A DNA stretch of 64,000 nt from Gibbula magus. Taxonomy: Eukaryota > Mollusca > Gastropoda > Trochida > Trochidae. Made by a program: the position numbers and the translations under genes. The stretch is from assembly GCA_936450465.1 (NCBI GenBank), contig OW388296.1:42078448-42142447 (forward strand), in the 5' to 3' direction. Below the pieces are notes generated by a model, which was not told the DNA's origin, ran no database searches, and saw nothing but the letters and a program-made list of their open reading frames with translations. Shown here piece after piece: positions 57,155 to 64,000 of this stretch (within the stretch, counting starts at the first letter, position 1; each line of letters begins with the position of its first letter).

Positions 57155-57675
57155 TCCTACATGTATAATGATACATTTCATACATAGATATGCATATCTT
57201 TGCAATAAAGAAGTTGTACATCCATATATTTGTTAATTCTTCATATTACCAACTTCCACAACTTACCATACATAGACTTCGAATATCTGGATGTTCTTTA
57301 ATATGTTATATGAGTATATATTGATAAAAACTCAATTTGCGAAAAATAAACCTCTTTAATCGAGAGTATCTACGCATGTACACAGTATAAACTTCATCCT
57401 CGATAATCCAGCGCTTTTGTTCCGATAAATCTACACATATCAGAACAAAAGCGCTGGATTATCGAGGATGAGTAAACTTAGACTCTTGTATATTTGTACA
57501 CTGTTCATACATTAGTCTATCATTCAGACCCTAGACAAAAAAAGAGCCTTTTCAGTCTTGAACCTGTTTCCCAGTCTAGTTACCTCAGCTCTGAAACTAA
57601 GTTTTGTTCAGAATTCTTTTTAATTTAACATCATTTCAAATAATGAAAAAATATAATTTAAGTAAGAAATATGTT
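57155..57675 (+). repeat. Local duplication, copy B, containing a fold-back insertion
   Basis: Same order of blocks as copy A, but split after CATACATAGA by ~310 bp holding a perfect 28-bp inverted repeat (57395-57422 / 57443-57470, CATCCTCGATAATCCAGCGC). Confidence 0.7.
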
Positions 57676-58750
57676 TTTGAAACTGAATGTTAATAAAATA
57701 CATTTCAGTTCTCCTTCGTACTACTAACAGTCGTTGTACAAACTCAAATTTTGTTATAACAAATAAAAAATTCTCTCACTGTAACAATAAAGACCCTTAA
57801 GGGCCTTCAGATTAAAAAATTGAGAAATTTGTTTGGCAAAAACGTGAAACAGCGCCTTTAAGAGTAGTGTGTGTGTCGACAAGCTAGCACAGAAAATGTA
57901 ACGAAAGGTAGAAAGGCCTAAGATAGCCAGTGATGAAGACTGATGCAAGTTAGCCCTTACGTTGTACAATTATAAGATTGCAGACAAATATTTAGGGTTA
58001 GTCTTCCAATTTAGCATCTTCCCATGACATTGGAGATGTCTGCTTGCGACTTACGCGCACTATACTATTGCGATTTGAATATACATGTACTTAATTAGTT
58101 ATAATTGCCCTGTTGGGAGTGACTGCCAATTCAAACGATAGTTGTATGTCTCATAAAAGCGTATATTATTGAACGAATACATGAAATGTGCACTACATCA
58201 ACCTGAATTCTTGAATTGGGAATTATATGATGCAGGAGTTCAATCGAATAACAGTTTGAATGGTAAAACATTTATTTGACTCCAGTGACTCTTTTCGATG
58301 TATGTAATCTTAGTATGTCTGGCTTGTTAAAATGTTACTACTGTTTCTGTTGATATATCTGCACCGGAAGGCCAAGAACAAATATTAAGACTGAGAGAAG
58401 GTTTTCATTTCACAAAACGCTCCAAATTTATTGATATAAATGTAACATCATGACAGGGCATCACGCTATGTCCTATTTTATTCATGCTTATGCCACATGA
58501 TGCCTAAAGACATGGTTCTTGTTTGTATATTACACAAGCGATCATGTAAACCATTGGGATGTGATTCGACACGACCAACGATTGAATAAGCACCGTTGTC
58601 TTATTCATAATTGTGAACTTTTGTAATAGACTTCACAGATTTCACTGTGACAAGGCAATGGTTTAAGTCCGGTTTCATTCACGTTGCATATTCACTTGTA
58701 CACTGACACATAATTTTCAAATGGAAGCCAAATGTTTATACCTCATAATG
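57676..58750. other. No gene recognised
   Basis: A lone AAACAGCGCCTTTAAG (57850) resembles a MITE end. No credible ORF. Confidence 0.45.
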
Positions 58751-58755
58751 ACTTC

Positions 58756-59015
58756 ACGTGTCATTGGGACTGGGAGGAGCAGGGAGGGATCATATACTTC
58801 AATTCCACGTGTCATTGGGACTGGGAGGAGCAGGGAGGGATCATATACTTCAACTTCACGTGTCATTGGGACTGGGAGGAGCAGGGAGGGATCATATACT
58901 TCAACTTCACGTGTCATTGGGACTGGGAGGAGCAGGGAGGGATAATATACTTCAACTTCACGTGTCATTGGGACTGGGAGGAGCAGGGAGGGATCATATA
59001 CTTCATCTACACGTG
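58756..59015 (+). repeat. 51-bp minisatellite, five units
   Basis: Units begin ACGTGTCATTGGGACTGGGA at 58756, 58807, 58858, 58909 and 58960. They are nearly identical, followed by a degraded start at 59011. 51 is a multiple of 3, so several frames stay open (17-residue repeats). Confidence 0.95.
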
Positions 59016-59412
59016 TTATTGTCTCTTGGTGTAATGTTACTCATTGCTACCGAAATGTACCGTGACACTAAAAACCATAAATGATACTCTTGGCATTTTC
59101 TTAATGTTTAAAATTAAAATATTATATAAAATATCAACATTTTATTTAAAAAACAAAAAAACTCTTGGTAATTTCATATCAACGATATCCTTCTGAAAAT
59201 CGTGTTAAGATTAACCTTCCCCAAAATTCCATTTCTCTTAAACTCTTTCCAACGTATGGCAAAATAACTTTCTGTTTTATTAAATATAAAACTCAACGGT
59301 TTATTGAAAACTTATTTTCAGTTTGTGTACTGTATATGTCGTAGAAGCTGAAATAATCTCTGAGATCATATAATCCTCAATGATCCGAAAACCGGAAAAC
59401 GTGTAACACACC

Positions 59413-59586
59413 ACTAGTCTTGCCCCATGACTGTGTAAAAATAAGAGACTTTAATACAGTCTAGATATTTATTCAGCAAGTCTAGATAGACAGAATACAC
59501 ATAGAACAGGTAGTTTTGAAAATATGTAATCTTAAGGATGAAGATAAAGTAATTAAAAAAATTTCATCGACTAAATTTTAGTCTTA
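59413..59586 (+). mobile_element. hAT-like MITE (AGTCCTGC family), fifth copy
   Basis: CTAGTCTTGCCCCATGACTG to AAATTTTAGTCTTA. Confidence 0.6.
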
Positions 59587-59589
59587 CCA

Positions 59590-61730
59590 TGCGTTAAATA
59601 AGCGTGGTACTGTCACTGTGCTCAAGAGAGAACACCTTGACCTATGGTATTTAAATACAATACTAGACTAAGACTATAACAAGCTTAAAGAAACCATTTT
59701 ATGCCCAGTAAAATGTAGATTCCCAGGAAATAAAACTCAAAAGTTCCTTCCGTTTTTCACACCATCAGAGATAGAGCGCTTCCTCAAAAGACAACCTTCT
59801 TTTCCAACCCTCCTTTTAGGATAACAAATCTGTCCCAGTGCAATTGTCTATTATCTGGGGTTCAGGAAGTTAGCGAATTTTCCCAAGTTCCTAATTCCTT
59901 ATTCAAAATGTGAAGTTAGCAAAGTAAAACAGTTCCATAAATTCCTTATTTCACAGACCCTAGTATATGCATGTTATCCAACACCCGAATTCCGACAAAG
60001 CAAGCATCAACATGTGTTTTAGTACAAGTTGTCTCTCGAAATTGAAATGTCACTATAGAATTAAATCATTCTCATAACTAAACTAAAACTAAAAGTTTTG
60101 TCTTCTACCTTTTGCTGATATTATTGTTAACTATTGTAAGGAACTACCTACATGTATAAGGACGAGTGCATTGCCTTATGACTATTCTTAAGGAATAAAT
60201 GAAGAATACGTAAAATTAAAATAGAATATCTTCATTTCATAAAGATTTTTCTCGAATTTCAGAAACCATAATCTTATTTTACAATTCGTGATTTAAAAAC
60301 AATTGGTTCGGGTTCATGGCAACCTGACTTACATTCGTTCTGGTTCCCCAGGTCAGTTACGCTAGCGCTGCTCCACAGAAAAGCGCAGTGCAACTGACCC
60401 AGGGAACCAGGACACCTAACGCTTTGAGACAGTTGTCAAGTTGGAGACAGTAAATATCTACTTTATCGTGGCATGAAATACTGCCGTTGAGAATGCCAAT
60501 TATTTGTACACTTTTTCAACAAATACAAAGCCTCTTGTGGGTTTTGTCAGATTTGACATGACAATAAGCAGTATGTCTGTGACACGTCGTCTAGACTAAT
60601 CATTGGTGGCTTCAAGCAACTTCACGTTAAACTCCTAGAGGAATAAAACAAATCTTCACGAGTTAGCAAACTTTTTGAAGATGTCAAAACATAATCCTTT
60701 CAGTTTCGAAGAAACATACTTTATTCAATTTAGTCTTTGAAGAGCATTTAGAAGTGAAATACTGGAGAAAACAAGCCTTTCTGAATAACATTTTCATATT
60801 TTATAAAAATGACGTCCTGAAGGATAATTATATTCCTTCATCAGATGAAATGTGGGACACACCAACTTAAGGTAGGATACATGTATACGGAACATTAACA
60901 ATTATGAGGCAAATGAGTTTCAATTATTCAATTAGGTCTGTATTAAGGTTTCACTGTAATGATACAATTTACAGAAATACACTCACATACAAAAAAAACG
61001 TCGCCACATTAAATTCAATACATTTTAATCCACGACCGATGCATACGATTGAAACCGAATAACACCATGTCTTTAGAAGTCAACTAAACTATATATTTGA
61101 AGTTTCAAAACATTATCTATTCATATTTCTGAGAAAACACACGTTTGAAGAAATCGTCGTTTTCGAATCTCCTAGACGAAATAGCAGAAACAAAAAGGAC
61201 TTTTGGCTTGTTTTATGACGTCTTAAAATAAAGATGCGTGAACAAATTTAAGTCCAATTAGGTTATATATTGTCAATTAAAACATTAATAACATTTCTAC
61301 CTTTTATACATTTTTAACTGAAGTGTCCAACTTAAAGTTAAACTTTAATGAAAAAGCGATTTCAGCACCCCAGGTGTCTTTGAATTGACATAGGAATAGT
61401 TTTATACTCTGATGTATGCAATTGTGAGTACCTATTTACTGAACATGTCCCTATCAAATACATTTTATATCTACCTTCTCAGACAGCAGTATTTCGTTTA
61501 TACTTCTTAAATTATGGGGATGTGTCTTTGAAATAAGATGCTACAAATGTATCATATTCCCAAATAACATAATCGTTTACCTATATGTACTTTAAAAGTA
61601 AACAAAACAAGGACGATTGTTACGTTCTATTTGATTTTAATGAGATTGTCAAAATTGCAGCGATATATGAGTTATGTACAATGAACAACACATGGCATGG
61701 CAAAATTGTAGTAGTAGTGAAGTGATGAGT
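59590..61730. other. No gene recognised; contains one hairpin and a Penelope-like tail fragment
   Basis: 60340-60410 is a hairpin with 19-bp arms (CTGGTTCCCCAGGTCAGTT / complement, two mismatches). On the minus strand, 60855-60700 reads ATCTGATGAAGGAATATAA with the GAAGGA/TCCTTC stem seen in Penelope-like tails. Otherwise AT-rich non-coding. Confidence 0.45.
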
Positions 61731-61736
61731 ATTAGG

Positions 61737-63656
61737 GTGAAGGGGACAAGGTGACGGGGACAATGTGACTGGGACAATGTGACTGGGACAAGGTGACTGG
61801 GACATTGTGACGGGGACAAGGTGACGGGGACAAGGTGACAGGGACAATTTGGCAGGAGCAAGATGACAGGGACAATTTGGCAGGAACAAGATGACGACGA
61901 CAAGGTGACGAGAACAACATGACGAGGACATGGTGACGTAGACAAGGTGACGGGGACAAGGTGACTTGGACAATGTGATTGGGACATTGTGACGGGAACA
62001 AGGTGACTGGGACATTGTGACGGGAACAAGGTGACTGGGACAAGGTGACGATGACAAGGTGACTTGGACAAAGTGACGGCAACAAGGTGACAGAGACAAT
62101 GTGACGATGACAACGTGACGGGGACAATGTGACGAGGACAAAGTGACGGGGACAATGTGACGAGGACAAAGTGACAATGACAAGGTGGCAGGAACAAGGT
62201 GACAGGGACAATGTGGCAGGAACAAGATGACGAAGACAATGTGGCGGGAACAAAGTGACGAGGACAAGATGACGACGACAAGGTGACGAGGACAACATGA
62301 CGAGGACATGGTGACGTAGACAAGGTGACGGGGACAAGGTGACTTGGACAATGTGACTGGGACATTATGACGGGAACAAGGTGACTGGGACATTGTGACG
62401 GGAACAAGGTGACTGGGACAAGGTGACGATGATAAGGTGACTGGGACAAAGTGACGGGGACAAGGTGACAGAGACAATGTGACGATGACAACGTGACGGG
62501 GACAATGTGACGAGGACAAAGTGACGGGGACAATGTGACGAGGACAAAGTGACAATGACAAGGTGGCAGGAACAAGGTGACAGGGACAATGTGGCAGGAA
62601 CAAGATGACGAAGACAATGTGGCGGGAACAAAGTGACGAGGACAAGATGACGACGACAAGGTGACGAGGACAACATGACGAGGACATGGTGACGTAGACA
62701 AGGTGACGGGGACAAGGTGGCTTGGACAATGTGACTGGGACATTATGACGGGAACAAGGTGACTGGGACATTGTGACGGGAACAAGGTGACTGGGACAAG
62801 GTGACGATGATAAGGTGACTTGGACAAAGTGACGGGGACAAGGTGACAGAGACAACATGACGAGGACATGGTGACGTAGACAAGGTGACGGGGACAAGGT
62901 GACTTGGACAATGTGATTTGGACATTGTGACGGGAACAAGGTGACTGGGACATTGTGACGGGAACAAGGTGACTGGGACAAGGTGACGATGACAAGGTGA
63001 CTTGGACAAAGTGACGGCAACAAGGTGACAGAGACAATGTGACGATGACAACGTGACGGGGACAATGTGACGAGGACAAAGTGACGGGGACAATGTGACG
63101 AGGACAAAGTGACAATGACAAGGTGGCAGGAACAAGGTGACAGGGACAATGTGGCAGGAACAAGATGACGAAGACAATGTGGCGGGAACAAAGTGACGAG
63201 GACAAGATGACGACGACAAGGTGACGAGGACAACATGACGAGGACATGGTGACGTAGACAAGGTGACGGGGACAAGGTGACTTGGACAATGTGACTGGGA
63301 CATTATGACGGGAACAAGGTGACTGGGACATTGTGACGGGAACAAGGTGACTGGGACAAGGTGACGATGATAAGGTGACTGGGACAAAGTGACGGGGACA
63401 AGGTGACAGAGACAATGTGACGATGACAACGTGACGGGGACAATGTGACGAGGACAAAGTGACAAGGACAAGGTGACTGGGGCAAGGTGACAGGGACAAT
63501 GTGGCAGGAACAAGGTGACAGGGACAATGTGGCAGGAACAAGATGACGAAGACAATGTGGCAGGAACAAAGTTACGAGGACAAGGTGACGAGGACAAGGT
63601 GACGAGGACAACATGACAAGGACATGGTGACGTAGACAAGGTGACGGGGACAAGGT
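61737..63656. repeat. 14-bp minisatellite with 378-bp higher-order period
   Basis: Units of the type GGGGACAAGGTGAC, about 137 in all. The marker ACATGGTGACGTAGAC occurs at 61928, 62306, 62684, 62866, 63244 and 63622: intervals 378, 378, 182, 378, 378, all exact multiples of 14 (27 or 13 units). Three units make 42 bp, so the minus strand reads a 14-residue Ser/Pro/His/Val repeat in every frame; the 551- and 630-codon ORFs are artefacts of this. Confidence 0.95.
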
Positions 63657-64000
63657 GATGATGTTGCCAGAAACATTTAGACCACAAGACAAATTCGTAT
63701 GATTTCACCCTAAGAAATTAATTTCGCTTGGAAAGTGTTTGATATCGTGCATAAATAGAACAAACTTCACACACAAAAAAAATCTTCAAGTTAGGTTTCT
63801 CCAAATGATACCCCGATGGAACAGTCATTAGGCTCAAAATTCCATAACCCAGACATTTTCTTATGAGAACTAAATGGCATAGGTTACAAAGTAAATTGAG
63901 ATGTCCAAGAGTTTATATGATTTAAAGATTGCATTGTTTCTTTTGGAGGTCAAACAGTACGAGACGTCAAGTTATTTGATCGAGTCTTTAATACAGCGAT

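Noticed and set aside
61620..63708. Minus-strand ORFs of 551, 630, 321 and 201 codons
   Set aside because: They are readings of the 14-bp minisatellite. Three units make 42 bp, so every frame gives the same 14-residue repeat; no start context, splice signal or flanking coding sequence.

Overview
This window is eukaryotic, AT-rich and almost free of long open reading frames. The only long ORFs belong to mobile elements or come from tandem repeats. The mix of elements points to a marine invertebrate, most likely a bivalve mollusc: a Penelope-like element with GIY-YIG nuclease and hammerhead ribozymes, tRNA-derived SINEs, pearl/Helentron-like tandem-repeat elements, many fold-back MITEs and decayed LINE 3' ends. 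The organism call is inference. No bacterial gene, operon or CRISPR array is present.

Layout. 1-1130 (- strand) holds a decayed copy of a small spliced gene whose last exon (59-160) is intact. A better copy with TATA box, three exons and poly(A) signal lies at 35281-36204 (CDS 35391-36038, -). 3-19 kb is a field of MITEs, a CpG-dense Harbinger-like element (6399-7335), a 30-bp minisatellite (10500-11080), an unusually perfect hairpin (12828-12953) and SINEs. A credible two-exon gene for a 53-residue protein sits at 20078-20483 (+); its stop codon lies at the edge of a fold-back element that carries CRE sites. 21.7-29.3 kb contains a LINE tail, ~300-bp diverged tandem repeats, a (GA)n/(GACA)n microsatellite and Tc1/mariner-type MITEs. 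30.9-38.8 kb is bounded by a 620-bp inverted repeat and contains CRE-bearing fold-backs, a LINE fragment, the better copy of the small gene and an internally deleted Tc1-like element that keeps both ends of the transposase in frame. 40-44 kb is a pearl-like element, an L1/Tx1-like LINE end and a 434-bp tandem repeat rich in nuclear-receptor half sites.

46339-49395 is the most striking structure: two identical, head-to-head, 5'-truncated Penelope-like copies (396 codons each: reverse transcriptase end plus GIY-YIG endonuclease) around a 29-bp centre. A hammerhead-ribozyme fold can be drawn by eye in each arm. 49.6-54.5 kb carries three more TA-flanked MITEs. 55-61.7 kb is mostly non-coding with local duplications and a 51-bp minisatellite. 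61737-63656 is a 14-bp minisatellite with a 378-bp (27-unit) higher-order period, which generates large spurious ORFs.

The genes do not form a pathway. The window is intergenic or intronic sequence shaped by mobile elements, with two or three small host-type genes whose structures have been altered by insertions. All reading was by eye; boundaries of repeats are approximate to a few bases unless stated.
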